Positions 39,083 to 49,631 of a stretch of DNA of 64,000 nt are shown piece by piece; the stretch's first letter is position 1, and every line of letters begins with the position of its first letter. Under the pieces are notes generated by a model. The model saw nothing but the letters and a program-made list of their open reading frames with translations, made no database searches and had not been told where the DNA came from. Location: the NCBI GenBank assembly GCA_905235715.1, contig CAJONB010000007.1, forward strand, positions 32,835 through 96,834. Reading direction: 5' to 3'. A program made the translations under genes and the position numbers. The DNA comes from an uncultured Ruminococcus sp. (GTDB lineage Bacteria; Bacillota; Clostridia; Oscillospirales; Acutalibacteraceae).

Positions 39083-41230
39083 ATGAAGCGAATCGCAGCA
39101 CACATCGGACTGACAGCCTTTTGTGTGCTTGCGGTCGCTTTTTATTTGTCCGAAACGCTTAATTTTGCCCTGATGCTGACGATGGCGGCGTTGGCAATTC
39201 TGTTTTTGCTTATCAAAAAAGCGCGTAAGACGGTTGCATTACCGCTGATGGCAATAGTCGCGGCGCTGTCCTTCGGCGTAAACCTTGCGTATACCGCTCT
39301 TGCCGTGAAGCCGGTTACCAACCGCTTTTGCGGCGAAAATAAACGGATAGAAGCGACGCTCAGCGACGAAGCCTACCGTCAGTACTCAAAATACTATTAC
39401 CGCCTCAAAACCGACAGCATCGACGGGGAAGAGGCAAATGTCAACATTCTGCTGAAAACGAACTCTCCGCTTGAAATCGAGCCGTTTGACACAATTTCCT
39501 TCTCCGCCGATATCAGCCCGACCGAAAATGATTATTATCGCTCGAAGGGCTATTATGTAACGGTAGACGCGCTCGGGGTGAGCTTTCAAATAACAGAGGC
39601 TGAATCCCGCCCGCTGTATTACCGGATTATTGAGCTTCGCCGCTCTATGCGCGCGGCAATCGAGGAATTCCTTCCCGAACGCGAGGCGAGCCTTTGTGAG
39701 GCAATTTTAATCGGCGACAAGTACAAACTTGATACCGCCGTAAAGAATGACTTCCGTATCTGCGGCGCGTCTTATTTTATCGTTGTATCGGGAATGCATT
39801 TTTCGGTGCTTGTCTGCCTGAGCATGTGGCTGCTCAAGAAGCTGCTGCGGAAGCGGTATCTGTATTATCCGCTGACCTATCTTGTGATTTTTCTGTATAT
39901 GTTCGTCACGGGCTTACAGCCATCGGTGGTGCGCTCCGGCATCATGATGCTGATTCTGGTGACGGGTCGATGGGCGCTGCGTCAGGGTGATCCGCTGACT
40001 TCATTAGGGGTTGCGGGCTTTATAATGCCGTTTATCTTTTCACCCTACGGCTGCGGCGATATCGGGATGATTCTATCCTTTGCGGCTACGTTCTCCATTA
40101 TTGTGTGGCAGAGCCCCATTTATGAAAAAATCAGTATCAAGAATCCGGGCGGGAACATTATCAAGCGCGGAATCAATGCCGTTCTCGCAATTGTTTCCGT
40201 CAGCCTTGCGGCGAATATCCTTGTTTTGCCGCTGTCTGTATTTTTATTCAACGGCTTTTCGCTGCTGACTCTGCTGTCGGCGCTGCTGCTTTATCCGTTG
40301 ATTTGGCTGATAATGGTATTCGCGCTGTTTGTCTGCGTATTCTGCTACCTCGGGCCTTTAAAATATCTTGCGCTGCTGCTGTCATGGCCGCTGTACGGCG
40401 TCGCAAAGCTTACCTTATGGCTTGTCGATTCGCTTTCGGAGATTCCGTATGCCTATATCCATGTCAGGTCGCTGTATTTTTATATCTGGGTTGCGGTAAC
40501 TCTTGTGCTCGGTTTGCTTGCATATTGTTTGAGAAAGCGCTGTTGGCTCTATCCTGTCGTCCTCTGGGTCTCGGCATTTCTCTTTTTCGGCGGAATGACG
40601 GTCAATACTATTGTACAACTGAACGTGAATCAGCTGAATTACATTGCAGGTGAACAGGGCGCGACGGTTTATCTCAACCGCAGCGGCAGAATTCATCTTC
40701 TGCGGTTCGATTGCGATTCTTCCTCCGCTTACCAAATGCTTCTTCAATTGACGGATGACTACGGCTGTGCGGAAAGCGCGGTGTGTACAAACTACACAGA
40801 ACGCGTCAATTACAACCGCCTGTCGGATAAAGAGTTCTCCGTCAATCACTACCTGCTTTATCAAAATGTCAGTGAGGTGTATAACGGGAATGAACCGGAG
40901 CTGTCATTCGCAGGAGATTCTGTATTTATCCTTGATGACGACGTTGTTTTACGTACCGTTGAGCATGACAGAAAGATGTTGCTGTATTTAATGGACGGCA
41001 ACAAATCTCTTTTGATGATTCCGACCGGATTTTCTTATGACGCGATTCCCGCCGATATGCGGTATGCGGATGTGATGATCGTCAACAAATATATAGAGGA
41101 TTATGATAAGCTATCCTGCGATACGCTTTGCTTTGTCAATACTTCTGCTTCAAAAACGGCGCTGCCGCCACCGCAGTATGAAACGATTGATAAAGCTTCC
41201 GGGAAGCATTTGATTTTTGATATGAATTGA
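39083..41230 (+). CDS. comEC: ComEC/Rec2-family competence protein
   Basis: DUF4131-like N-terminus; EAILIGDKYKLDTAVKNDFRICGASYFIVVSGMHFSVL; polytopic core. Confidence 0.85.
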   Translation: MKRIAAHIGLTAFCVLAVAFYLSETLNFALMLTMAALAILFLLIKKARKTVALPLMAIVAALSFGVNLAYTALAVKPVTNRFCGENKRIEATLSDEAYRQYSKYYYRLKTDSIDGEEANVNILLKTNSPLEIEPFDTISFSADISPTENDYYRSKGYYVTVDALGVSFQITEAESRPLYYRIIELRRSMRAAIEEFLPEREASLCEAILIGDKYKLDTAVKNDFRICGASYFIVVSGMHFSVLVCLSMWLLKKLLRKRYLYYPLTYLVIFLYMFVTGLQPSVVRSGIMMLILVTGRWALRQGDPLTSLGVAGFIMPFIFSPYGCGDIGMILSFAATFSIIVWQSPIYEKISIKNPGGNIIKRGINAVLAIVSVSLAANILVLPLSVFLFNGFSLLTLLSALLLYPLIWLIMVFALFVCVFCYLGPLKYLALLLSWPLYGVAKLTLWLVDSLSEIPYAYIHVRSLYFYIWVAVTLVLGLLAYCLRKRCWLYPVVLWVSAFLFFGGMTVNTIVQLNVNQLNYIAGEQGATVYLNRSGRIHLLRFDCDSSSAYQMLLQLTDDYGCAESAVCTNYTERVNYNRLSDKEFSVNHYLLYQNVSEVYNGNEPELSFAGDSVFILDDDVVLRTVEHDRKMLLYLMDGNKSLLMIPTGFSYDAIPADMRYADVMIVNKYIEDYDKLSCDTLCFVNTSASKTALPPPQYETIDKASGKHLIFDMN

Positions 41231-41255
41231 CAGAAAATGACGCCGTTGCTATAAT
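41227..41255 (+). promoter_or_regulatory. Perfect consensus sigma-A promoter for holA
   Basis: TTGACA N17 TATAAT; the -35 overlaps the comEC stop codon. Confidence 0.85.
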
Positions 41256-41283
41256 ATAGCTATCAACAGGCTTGAGGTGCGCG

Positions 41284-42330
41284 ATGATTAGTGAAAGCGA
41301 GCTGAAAAAACATCTGTCCTCGGGACAGTTTAAAAATTGCTATCTGGTGTTCGGCGAGGAAAAAATGCTCGTCAAGCGCGCAGTGGAGCAGATTGAAAAG
41401 AAGCTGACCGGCGGGAACGTCAACGACTTCAATTATCATGTATTCGGCGACGGCGCGCAGATGAATGAAATCTCTGTCAGCGCAGATATTATCCCGTTTA
41501 TGGGCGGGTATAATATCGTCCGTATCAATGATATGGATATTGACAAGCTCAGAGCGGACGACTTTGACGCGCTGATGAAAATACTGAAAAGCGTCCCCGA
41601 TACGACGGTAGTGATTATCGCTATGCCGACGCTGGAGGTAACGTCGAAAACCGCGAAAGCGCAGTTCAAGAAGCTGATTACCTATGCGGATAAAAACGGC
41701 GTGTGTATGGAGCTTGCTCACCGCACAGGACTTGCGCTGGAGCGCGACCTTTGTAAATGGGCGAACGCGGGCGGATGCACCATGAACGAGCTGACCGCGG
41801 CGATGCTGATTCAGTATGTCGGCGAGGATTTGAACCTGCTCAATACCGAAATGAAAAAGCTCACTGCCTACGCCGACGGCGGCGAGATCACCCGCGAGAT
41901 GGTAGACCTGCTTGTCACGAAAAGCACGGAGGCGAGTATCTATGATTTGTTCGGCTTCATCATCGCGGGCAATACCGATAAAGCGATTTCGGCAATCTCC
42001 GCGCTGTATTACAACGGCGTGAGCGGCATGACGATTTGCTCGGTGCTGTCCAACGCATACCTTGACGCTTACCGTGCGCGCGTCGGTTCGGAGGCGGGGA
42101 AGAAGACCACCGAGATTGCCGCCGATTTTTCCTACGGCAGACGTGACTGGGTGCTCAACAAAGCGCTCAAGCAGATTCGCTCTGTCATGACGCCCGCGCT
42201 CAGGCGCAGCCTTGACGCGATTCTCGATACCCAGCTGCGGCTGGTAACCGAGGCGGTCGACGAGCGTACCGAGGTGGAAAAGCTTGTTTGCAGGCTTGTG
42301 CTGACTGCGGGTGACAAGAGTGATGAATAA
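41284..42330 (+). CDS. holA: DNA polymerase III subunit delta
   Basis: CYLVFGEEKMLVKRAVEQIEKK ... GEDLNLLNTEMKKLTAYADGGEIT. Confidence 0.9.
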   Translation: MISESELKKHLSSGQFKNCYLVFGEEKMLVKRAVEQIEKKLTGGNVNDFNYHVFGDGAQMNEISVSADIIPFMGGYNIVRINDMDIDKLRADDFDALMKILKSVPDTTVVIIAMPTLEVTSKTAKAQFKKLITYADKNGVCMELAHRTGLALERDLCKWANAGGCTMNELTAAMLIQYVGEDLNLLNTEMKKLTAYADGGEITREMVDLLVTKSTEASIYDLFGFIIAGNTDKAISAISALYYNGVSGMTICSVLSNAYLDAYRARVGSEAGKKTTEIAADFSYGRRDWVLNKALKQIRSVMTPALRRSLDAILDTQLRLVTEAVDERTEVEKLVCRLVLTAGDKSDE

Positions 42331-42913
42331 GCTGGAGCTGAAGGAAGCGGTTATCGTCGAGGGACGCTATGACAAGATAAAGCTGAGCGAGGTTATCGCG
42401 ACTCCCGTGATTGAAACAGGCGGCTTCCGTGTGTTCAAGGATAAGGAAAAGCAGGCGCTGATTCGACAAATTGCCGAAAAGCGCGGGATCCTGATTATGA
42501 CGGACGTTGATTCTGCGGGCTTTGTGATTCGCAATTTTCTGCGCGGAATCGTACCCGAAAGCAGTATCAAGCACGCCTACATTCCGACGGTCGCCGGTAA
42601 AGAAAGCAGAAAAGCCGAGCCGTCCAAAGAGGGCAAGCTCGGCGTTGAGGGAATCGACAGAGATTTGCTTCTGCAAGCTATCCGCAGCAGCGGGGCGACG
42701 GTTCTCGGCGAGGAAACCTCAACCGGAGGCGGGATAACCAAGTCGGATTTTTATGACTACGGACTGAGCGGGCATGAGGATTCCGCAATATTCCGTAAAA
42801 GAATTTTAAAAGATTTAGGCTTACCCGAATACCTGACGGCGAACGCGATGCTGTCGGCAATCAACTGCCTGTTTATAAAAGAAGAATTTGAAAAATATAT
42901 TAAACAATATTAA
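42323..42913 (+). CDS. rnmV: Ribonuclease M5-like Toprim protein
   Basis: KLELKEAVIVEGRYDKIKLSEVI ... GILIMTDVDSAGFVIRNFL. Confidence 0.88.
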   Translation: MNKLELKEAVIVEGRYDKIKLSEVIATPVIETGGFRVFKDKEKQALIRQIAEKRGILIMTDVDSAGFVIRNFLRGIVPESSIKHAYIPTVAGKESRKAEPSKEGKLGVEGIDRDLLLQAIRSSGATVLGEETSTGGGITKSDFYDYGLSGHEDSAIFRKRILKDLGLPEYLTANAMLSAINCLFIKEEFEKYIKQY

Positions 42914-42918
42914 ACAAT

Positions 42919-42952
42919 AAAAACGGCTGCCACCTGAGTGACAGCCGTTTTG
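42919..42952. terminator. Bidirectional terminator
   Basis: aaaacggctg ccacctgagtga cagccgtttt. Confidence 0.88.
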
Positions 42953-42966
42953 TGATGCTTTCGTTA

Positions 42967-43695
42967 TTACATTTCCCAGTTGTGCCATACGTTCTGGATG
43001 TCGTCGTTATCCTCGAACATATCCAGCATTTTCTGCATTTGCACCTGAACCTCGGGGTCGTCAATCTTGGTGTAGTTGGACGGAACCTGCTCTACCTCGG
43101 CGGAAGCAAATTCATAGCCCTTTGCCGCGAGGTCGTCGCGAACCGCGCCGAAATCATCCGGCTCGGTGTAGATGGTGAAGATATCTTCGTCAGCCTCAAA
43201 GTCCGCTGCGCCTGCTTCCAAAGCGTCCTCCATCACGGTGTCCTCGTCCTTATCGAGCTCCTCGCGCTCAATCACAAGCACGCCCTTCTTTTCAAACATA
43301 AAGCTGACGCAGCCGGGGGTACCCATGTTGCCGCCGAATTTATCAAAGTAATGTCTGACGTCGCCCGCGGTACGGTTGCGGTTGTCGGTCAGCGCTTCGA
43401 CGATGACCGCCACGCCTGAGGGACCGTAGCCTTCATAGGTGACAGCTTCGTAGTTGGCGCTTTCACCGCCCTGCGCTTTCTTGATAATACGCTCGATATT
43501 GTCGTTCGGGACGTTGTTCGCCTTCGCCTTGGCGATACATTCTCTCAGCTTTGAGTTGACGTTGGGGTCGGCGCTGCCGCCGTCGCGAATCGCGACGATC
43601 AGCTCTCTGCCGATTTTGGTGAACACCTTGGCGCGCGCGGCGTCATTTTTCCCTTTTTTCTGCTTAATGGTACTCCATTTATTATGTCCGGACAC
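42967..43695 (-). CDS. YebC/PmpR family protein
   Basis: MSGHNKWSTIKQKKGKNDAARAKVFTKIGREL. Confidence 0.96.
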   Translation of the reverse strand: MSGHNKWSTIKQKKGKNDAARAKVFTKIGRELIVAIRDGGSADPNVNSKLRECIAKAKANNVPNDNIERIIKKAQGGESANYEAVTYEGYGPSGVAVIVEALTDNRNRTAGDVRHYFDKFGGNMGTPGCVSFMFEKKGVLVIEREELDKDEDTVMEDALEAGAADFEADEDIFTIYTEPDDFGAVRDDLAAKGYEFASAEVEQVPSNYTKIDDPEVQVQMQKMLDMFEDNDDIQNVWHNWEM

Positions 43696-43840
43696 TGTTT
43701 ATCATTCCTTTATTGTTTATTAACGATACCAATATACCATATCTTGGGAAATAATGCAATTATTAATTACAGTTTTGTAACAACTCTATTGCCTGTTAAG
43801 GCGCGCGGTGATAAAATACAGAGTAAGGATTGAATAAGGA

Positions 43841-44728
43841 GTGAGTATGATGGTCATGTCAATGACCGGCTTCGGCAGAGCTGAGATTTCTGTCGGTACC
43901 CGCGACATTATCGTAGAGATTAAAAGCGTCAACCATCGCTACTACGAGTTTTCCTGCCGCACGGGACGCGGCTACAGCTTCCTTGAGGAAAAGCTCAAGA
44001 AGTATGTCGGCGAGAGCGTCAGCCGCGGCAAGGTGGATATGTATGTATCCGTTACCGAGAATGACGATACCTCGGTTGAGGTAGAGCTGAATAAGCCCCT
44101 TGCAAAGGGATATATCGACGCGATGCAGACGCTTGCGGCGGAATATGATATTCAGGATGATATTTCGGTTTCCGTGCTGGCGCGTATCGGCGATATCTTC
44201 CAGATTCACCGTCCGCCTACAGACGAGGACGCGGTGTTCAACGATGTGAAGGTCGCCGTTGACGAGGCGATGTCGCACTTTCTTGAGATGCGCCGTGCCG
44301 AGGGTGAAAAGCTGCGCGAGGATATTCTCTCCCGCGCCGGGCATATTATCGAAATCGTCGGCGAGATTGAGGAGCGCTCTCCCGTAACCGTTCAGGAGTA
44401 CCGCGACAGATTGTATAACAAGCTCAAGGATGTTCTGCAGAGCAATAATATCGACGAGCAGCGGATTCTGACCGAGGCGGCGATTTTTGCCGATAAGGTC
44501 GCCGTGGATGAAGAAACCGTCCGTCTGCGCTCGCATTTTGACCAGATGAAGACGTTTTTGGATTCCGATGAGCCAGTCGGCAGGAAGCTCGATTTCATCG
44601 TACAGGAGATGAACCGTGAGGCGAACACCATCGGCTCTAAGGTGACGGATTCCGAGCTTGCCCACAAGGTTGTGGAAATCAAGGGCGAAATCGAGAAAAT
44701 CCGCGAGCAGGTTCAGAATATCGAATAA
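43841..44728 (+). CDS. YicC/YloC family endoribonuclease
   Basis: MSMTGFGRAE ... MNREANTIGSK. Confidence 0.93.
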   Translation: MSMMVMSMTGFGRAEISVGTRDIIVEIKSVNHRYYEFSCRTGRGYSFLEEKLKKYVGESVSRGKVDMYVSVTENDDTSVEVELNKPLAKGYIDAMQTLAAEYDIQDDISVSVLARIGDIFQIHRPPTDEDAVFNDVKVAVDEAMSHFLEMRRAEGEKLREDILSRAGHIIEIVGEIEERSPVTVQEYRDRLYNKLKDVLQSNNIDEQRILTEAAIFADKVAVDEETVRLRSHFDQMKTFLDSDEPVGRKLDFIVQEMNREANTIGSKVTDSELAHKVVEIKGEIEKIREQVQNIE

Positions 44729-44739
44729 CGGAGGATGCT

Positions 44740-44985
44740 ATGCGTTTTGTCAATATCGGCTTCGGCAATGTTGTGAATATCAGCAAGATCGTTTCCGTTG
44801 TCAGCCCCGATTCCGCGCCCATCAAGCGTGTTGTCCAGATGAGCAAGGCGGCGTCTACCCTGATTGACGCGACCTTCGGCAGAAAATGCAAGGCGGTTAT
44901 CATCACCGACAGCGAGTATATCATCCTGTCAGCGCTTACTACCGAAACGATTGCGTCGCGTATGGAGGAGGCTAAGGATGAGTAA
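44740..44985 (+). CDS. RemA-like DUF370 regulatory protein
   Basis: MRFVNIGFGNVVNISKIVSVVSPDSAPIKRVV; lies between yicC and gmk. Confidence 0.93.
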   Translation: MRFVNIGFGNVVNISKIVSVVSPDSAPIKRVVQMSKAASTLIDATFGRKCKAVIITDSEYIILSALTTETIASRMEEAKDE

Positions 44986-45547
44986 AGGCTTATTGGTTGT
45001 ATTTGCGGGTGCGTCCGGCGTCGGCAAGGGCACGATAATGAAACGCCTCCTTGCCGGAAATCCCAACATCCGTCTGTCCGTTTCCGCTACGACCCGTGCG
45101 CCGCGCGAGGGAGAGGTCAACGGCAGAGAGTATTATTTTGTTACGCGCGAAGAATTCGACGATTTGCTGGCGAAAGACGGCTTTCTGGAGCATGCCGAGT
45201 ATGTCGGCAACTGCTACGGTACGCCGAAGGAGCCTGTGTTCCGTATGCTCGACGAGGGGCTGGATGTTTTTCTCGAGATTGAGCTAAAGGGCTTTTTGCA
45301 GGTCAAGAAGGCATATCCCGAGTGCGTGAGCATTTTTATTGTGCCGCCTTCGTTTGAAGAATTGCAGGCCCGCCTGCACGGCAGAGGAACAGAGAGTGAG
45401 GAGGTTATCGCCGAGCGGCTAAAAACCGCCCGCGAGGAGCTGGAGCATCGCCATCTGTTTGATTATGTTGTTGTTAATGATGACGCCGACCGCGCCGCCA
45501 ATGAGGTGCTGTCCATCATTTCCGATAGAAAGAGTATAAAGGAGTAA
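44978..45547 (+). CDS. gmk: Guanylate kinase
   Basis: LLVVFAGASGVGKGTIM ... VSATTRAPREGEVNGREYYFV. Confidence 0.95.
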   Translation: MSKGLLVVFAGASGVGKGTIMKRLLAGNPNIRLSVSATTRAPREGEVNGREYYFVTREEFDDLLAKDGFLEHAEYVGNCYGTPKEPVFRMLDEGLDVFLEIELKGFLQVKKAYPECVSIFIVPPSFEELQARLHGRGTESEEVIAERLKTAREELEHRHLFDYVVVNDDADRAANEVLSIISDRKSIKE

Positions 45548-45552
45548 GAGTT

Positions 45553-45747
45553 ATGAAAAGAGTATCTTTAGATGATATGCTGACCGGCAAGGAGAGCCGT
45601 TATGCGCTCGTTATCGGCGTTGCAAAGCGTGCCCGCGAGATTGCCGATGATTTTAAGGAGGAGGGCGTAATCACGGAGGAAAAGCCCGTCCTCTTAGCCA
45701 TTGAGGATTTCAAAAATCACAAGTACAATATTCTGGAAGAAGACTGA
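45553..45747 (+). CDS. rpoZ: RNA polymerase omega subunit
   Basis: SLDDMLTGKESRYALVIGVAKRAREIADDF; context gmk-rpoZ-priA. Confidence 0.88.
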   Translation: MKRVSLDDMLTGKESRYALVIGVAKRAREIADDFKEEGVITEEKPVLLAIEDFKNHKYNILEED

Positions 45748-45754
45748 TACGACC

Positions 45755-48196
45755 GTGAGTGCCGCTATCGCCCGCGTTGCTGTGGAAAACGCCGTCTATC
45801 ATTTTGATAAAGAGTTCAGCTACCTCATCCCGTCCGGTATCGAGAGAGATTTGACGGGGTGCAGAGTTGTTGTACCGTTCGGCAGGGGCAACGCGCGCCG
45901 TCAGGGAATCGTCACGGGTATCGGCGAAACCGGGGATACTGAAAAGCTCAAGGAAATCGCAGAGGTTCTCGACGACGAGCCTGTCCTGTCGCATGAGCAG
46001 CTCGGAATGTGCGCCTTTATGAAGGAGCATTATTTCTGCGCTTACTACGACGCGGTAAAGGCAATGCTTCCCGCGGGGATCAACTACCGCCTTTCGGTCG
46101 ATTATTCCGTCAGCAGTTCACTCGGCGACCGCTTCTATGACTTGCCTGATGAATGGCGCAGGATCGTCACCATTATTCGTTCAAAGAATAATAAAGTGGA
46201 GAAAAACGCCTTACTGGCGGAGCTGGGCTATTCCGATACCGCTGTATTAGATGAAATGGAAGCGGACGGCGTACTGGTCAAAGCTGATTCCGCTTTGCGG
46301 CGTGTCGGCGATAAGACGGTTAAAATGCTGCGTCTGACTGACGACTATGCGGATATCGTTGATTCCGTGAAGCTCAGTCAAAAGCAGCAGAGCATTGTCG
46401 AGCTGCTGCAATCCGTCGGTTCGGCTTCCGCGAAAGAAATCTGCTATTACACGGGCGTCACCTCGTCCGTACCCGATACGCTGGTCAAAAAGGGAATCGC
46501 CGAATATTTTGACGACGAGGTGTTTCGCGTGCCGAAAACCACTGATGTTGTCAGGAAGAATGTTACGCTGACCGGTGAACAGCAGAAAGCTTATGACGAG
46601 CTGTTATCGCTGTATCGCGGTGAAAATGCGGAAATATCCCTGCTGTACGGCGTGACCGGCTCCGGCAAGACCTCGGTGTTCTTCAAGCTGATGGAGCAGG
46701 CGGTCGAGGACGGCAAGGATGTTATCGTTATGGTGCCCGAAATCGCACTGACCCCGCAGCTGCTTGCAATGTTCAAGGCACATTTCGGCGATAAGGTCGC
46801 GGTATTTCACAGCGCCTTATCCCTCGGCGAGAGGTTGGATGAATATAAACGTATCCAGCGTGGAATCGCTAAGATAGCGGTCGGAACGCGTTCGGCTGTT
46901 TTCGCGCCGTGCCGTAATCTCGGACTGATTATCATGGACGAAGAGCAGGAGCATACCTATAAGAGCGAAGCAAAGCCCCGCTTTAACGCGAAGGATTTAG
47001 CCCGTTATCGCTGCTCCTATCACAAGGCGCTGCTGCTGTTGTCCTCCGCGACCCCGAGCGTTGAAAGCTTCTATTATGCAACGACCGGCGCTTATCATCT
47101 GCATACGCTGACAAAGCGCTACGGAGAAGCGACCCTGCCCGAGGTGATTATCGAGGACATGAACGAGGAGGTCGCCGTCGGCAATACCGGTAGCTATTCG
47201 AGCAGACTTTTGCAAAGTATCGAAGATAATCTCGATAACGGCAAGCAAAGTATTCTTCTGCTCAACCGCAGGGGCTACAATTCCTTTGTCACCTGCAACA
47301 GCTGCAAGGAGCCGCTGACCTGTCCGAACTGCTCTATCTCGCTGACCTATCACAGCGCTAACAACCGGCTGATGTGCCACTACTGCGGCTATTCCGTAAA
47401 GTATACGGGCGAATGTCCGACCTGTCACAGCCACAGCCTCAGACTATCGGGTACGGGTACGCAGCGGGCGGAGGTGGAGCTTGCGGAGATATTTCCGCAG
47501 GCGCGGATTCTCCGCATGGATACCGACAGCACCATGACGCGCTCGTCGCATGAGAAGAAGCTCGACGCATTCGCGCGCGGTGATTATGATATTCTTGTCG
47601 GTACGCAGATGGTCGCCAAGGGACTGGACTTTCCGAACGTCACCTTAGTAGGCGTTCTGAACGCCGACAGGATGCTGTATATCGACGACTACCGCAGCTA
47701 TGAAAACACCTTTTCATTATTAACGCAGGTGGTCGGACGGTCGGGCAGAGGCAAGGATAAGGGCAGGGCAATTATTCAGACCTTCACCCCCGAAAATCCG
47801 ATTATTTCCCTCGCCGCCCGTCAGGATTACGACGCGTTTTACAAATCGGAAATCGCGCTGCGAAAAGCGATGCTGTACCCGCCGTTCGCGACGATTTGTC
47901 TGGTCGGCTTTGTAAGCGACAACGCCCGCAAATCCACCGAAGCCGCAAGAGCCTTCTTTACGCAATTGACCGCTTTACTGAAAACCGGTTATCCCGATAT
48001 GCCGCTGAGGATCCTCGGCCCCGTACCGGCGTCGGTTTTTAAGGTAAGCAATAAATACAGATATAAATTGATTTTAAAATGCCGCAATGACCGCCGCTTC
48101 CGCAAAATGCTCGGCGAGATGCTGGTGGCGTTCTCTAAGGAGCGCGCGTTCAGCGACGTTACGGTATATGCGGACGTCGATCCGCATGAAATATAG
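45755..48196 (+). CDS. priA: Primosomal protein N' (replication restart helicase)
   Basis: LLYGVTGSGKTSVFFKL, IIMDEEQEHTYK, zinc-binding CNSCKEPLTCPNC; GTG start proposed. Confidence 0.93.
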   Translation: MSAAIARVAVENAVYHFDKEFSYLIPSGIERDLTGCRVVVPFGRGNARRQGIVTGIGETGDTEKLKEIAEVLDDEPVLSHEQLGMCAFMKEHYFCAYYDAVKAMLPAGINYRLSVDYSVSSSLGDRFYDLPDEWRRIVTIIRSKNNKVEKNALLAELGYSDTAVLDEMEADGVLVKADSALRRVGDKTVKMLRLTDDYADIVDSVKLSQKQQSIVELLQSVGSASAKEICYYTGVTSSVPDTLVKKGIAEYFDDEVFRVPKTTDVVRKNVTLTGEQQKAYDELLSLYRGENAEISLLYGVTGSGKTSVFFKLMEQAVEDGKDVIVMVPEIALTPQLLAMFKAHFGDKVAVFHSALSLGERLDEYKRIQRGIAKIAVGTRSAVFAPCRNLGLIIMDEEQEHTYKSEAKPRFNAKDLARYRCSYHKALLLLSSATPSVESFYYATTGAYHLHTLTKRYGEATLPEVIIEDMNEEVAVGNTGSYSSRLLQSIEDNLDNGKQSILLLNRRGYNSFVTCNSCKEPLTCPNCSISLTYHSANNRLMCHYCGYSVKYTGECPTCHSHSLRLSGTGTQRAEVELAEIFPQARILRMDTDSTMTRSSHEKKLDAFARGDYDILVGTQMVAKGLDFPNVTLVGVLNADRMLYIDDYRSYENTFSLLTQVVGRSGRGKDKGRAIIQTFTPENPIISLAARQDYDAFYKSEIALRKAMLYPPFATICLVGFVSDNARKSTEAARAFFTQLTALLKTGYPDMPLRILGPVPASVFKVSNKYRYKLILKCRNDRRFRKMLGEMLVAFSKERAFSDVTVYADVDPHEI

Positions 48197-48206
48197 GAGT
48201 GATAAC

Positions 48207-48710
48207 ATGGCGTTACGAAATATCGTCAAGGAGGGCGACCCGATTCTCACGAAGAAATGCCGCCCCTACGAAAAATATGATAAAAAGCTCTGGGATTTGC
48301 TCGACGATTTGACCGATACCCTTATCGAATCCGGCGGCGTAGGGCTTGCCGCACCGCAGGTCGGTGTCATGCGCCGCGCGTGCGTGATTGACGTCGGCGA
48401 CGGTCCTGTTGAGTTTGTTAACCCCGAGATCATCGAGGCCGAGGGTGAGCAGGAGGTACAGGAGGGCTGCCTGAGCTGTCCCGACCAGTTCGGCATTATC
48501 CGCAGACCGCAGCACGTCAAGGCGCGGTTTTTTGACCGTGACGGCAACGAATGTACGATTGAGGGTGACGATTTGTTCGCACAGGCGATGTGCCACGAAT
48601 TCGACCATCTCGACGGTATTATCTTCAAGACGAAGGTGATTCGGATGCTGACCGAGGAGGAGCTCAGAGAAATGAGAGAAGAGCAGAGCGGGCCGGGAGA
48701 AGAAGAATGA
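48207..48710 (+). CDS. def: Peptide deformylase
   Basis: GVGLAAPQVGV, QEGCLSCP, HEFDHLDG. Confidence 0.96.
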   Translation: MALRNIVKEGDPILTKKCRPYEKYDKKLWDLLDDLTDTLIESGGVGLAAPQVGVMRRACVIDVGDGPVEFVNPEIIEAEGEQEVQEGCLSCPDQFGIIRRPQHVKARFFDRDGNECTIEGDDLFAQAMCHEFDHLDGIIFKTKVIRMLTEEELREMREEQSGPGEEE

Positions 48711-49627
48711 AGCTGATTTTTATGGGTACGCCGGATTTTGCCGTGCCGTGCCTTGAAAGCTTGATTGACGCGGGACATGAGGTGCTTGCCGTCTTTACCC
48801 AGCCCGACAAGCCTGTCGGCAGAAAGCAGATTCTCACCCCGCCCGACGTCAAGGTCTGTGCGTTAAAGCACGGTTTGACGGTATATCAGCCGAAGTCCCT
48901 GCGTGACGTTGAAGCGATGGATATTATCCGCAGCCTGAGTCCCGACGCGATCATCGTCGCGGCTTACGGAAAGATTCTGCCGAAGGAAATGTTGGATTTT
49001 CCGAAATACGGCTGTATCAATGTGCACGGCTCATTGCTGCCGAAATATCGCGGCGCCGCGCCGATTCAGTGGTCTGTCATCAACGGAGACGCCGAGACCG
49101 GCGTGACGATTATGCAGATGAACGAGGGCGTTGATACGGGCGATATTCTGATGAAAATTTCGATTCCGATTGGGATTGACGACACTGCGGAATCTATGTT
49201 TGAAAAGCTCTCTGCGCTCGGCGGAGAAGCCCTTGTCGAAGCGCTTGAAAAGCTCGAAAGGGGAGAGCTGACGCCTGAGAAGCAGGAGGAAAGCGTCGCC
49301 ACCTACGCGCCGATGCTGAGCAAGGATATCGCATTGATTGATTGGCATAATAGCGGTTCAGCCGTGCATAATCTCGTCAGAGGTCTGTATAGCTGGCCGG
49401 TTGCATATACTGTTTTAAACGGCAAAAAACTGAAAATCATCCGCACCTCTCCTTGTGATAAAAAGGGCGAGGCGGGGACAATCCTTTCCCTCGACCCGCT
49501 GACCGTTGCGTGCGGCGACGGCTCCGTTGTGATTCACGAATTACAGCTTGAGGGCAAAAAACGGATGGATTCAAAAGCCTTTCTCGTCGGCCATCAGTTG
49601 AAAACCGGCGAAAAATTAGGAGGATAA
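48707..49627 (+). CDS. fmt: Methionyl-tRNA formyltransferase
   Basis: MKLIFMGTPDFAVPCLESL ... NVHGSLLPKYRGAAPIQWSVINGD. Confidence 0.96.
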   Translation: MKLIFMGTPDFAVPCLESLIDAGHEVLAVFTQPDKPVGRKQILTPPDVKVCALKHGLTVYQPKSLRDVEAMDIIRSLSPDAIIVAAYGKILPKEMLDFPKYGCINVHGSLLPKYRGAAPIQWSVINGDAETGVTIMQMNEGVDTGDILMKISIPIGIDDTAESMFEKLSALGGEALVEALEKLERGELTPEKQEESVATYAPMLSKDIALIDWHNSGSAVHNLVRGLYSWPVAYTVLNGKKLKIIRTSPCDKKGEAGTILSLDPLTVACGDGSVVIHELQLEGKKRMDSKAFLVGHQLKTGEKLGG

Positions 49628-49631
49628 AACT

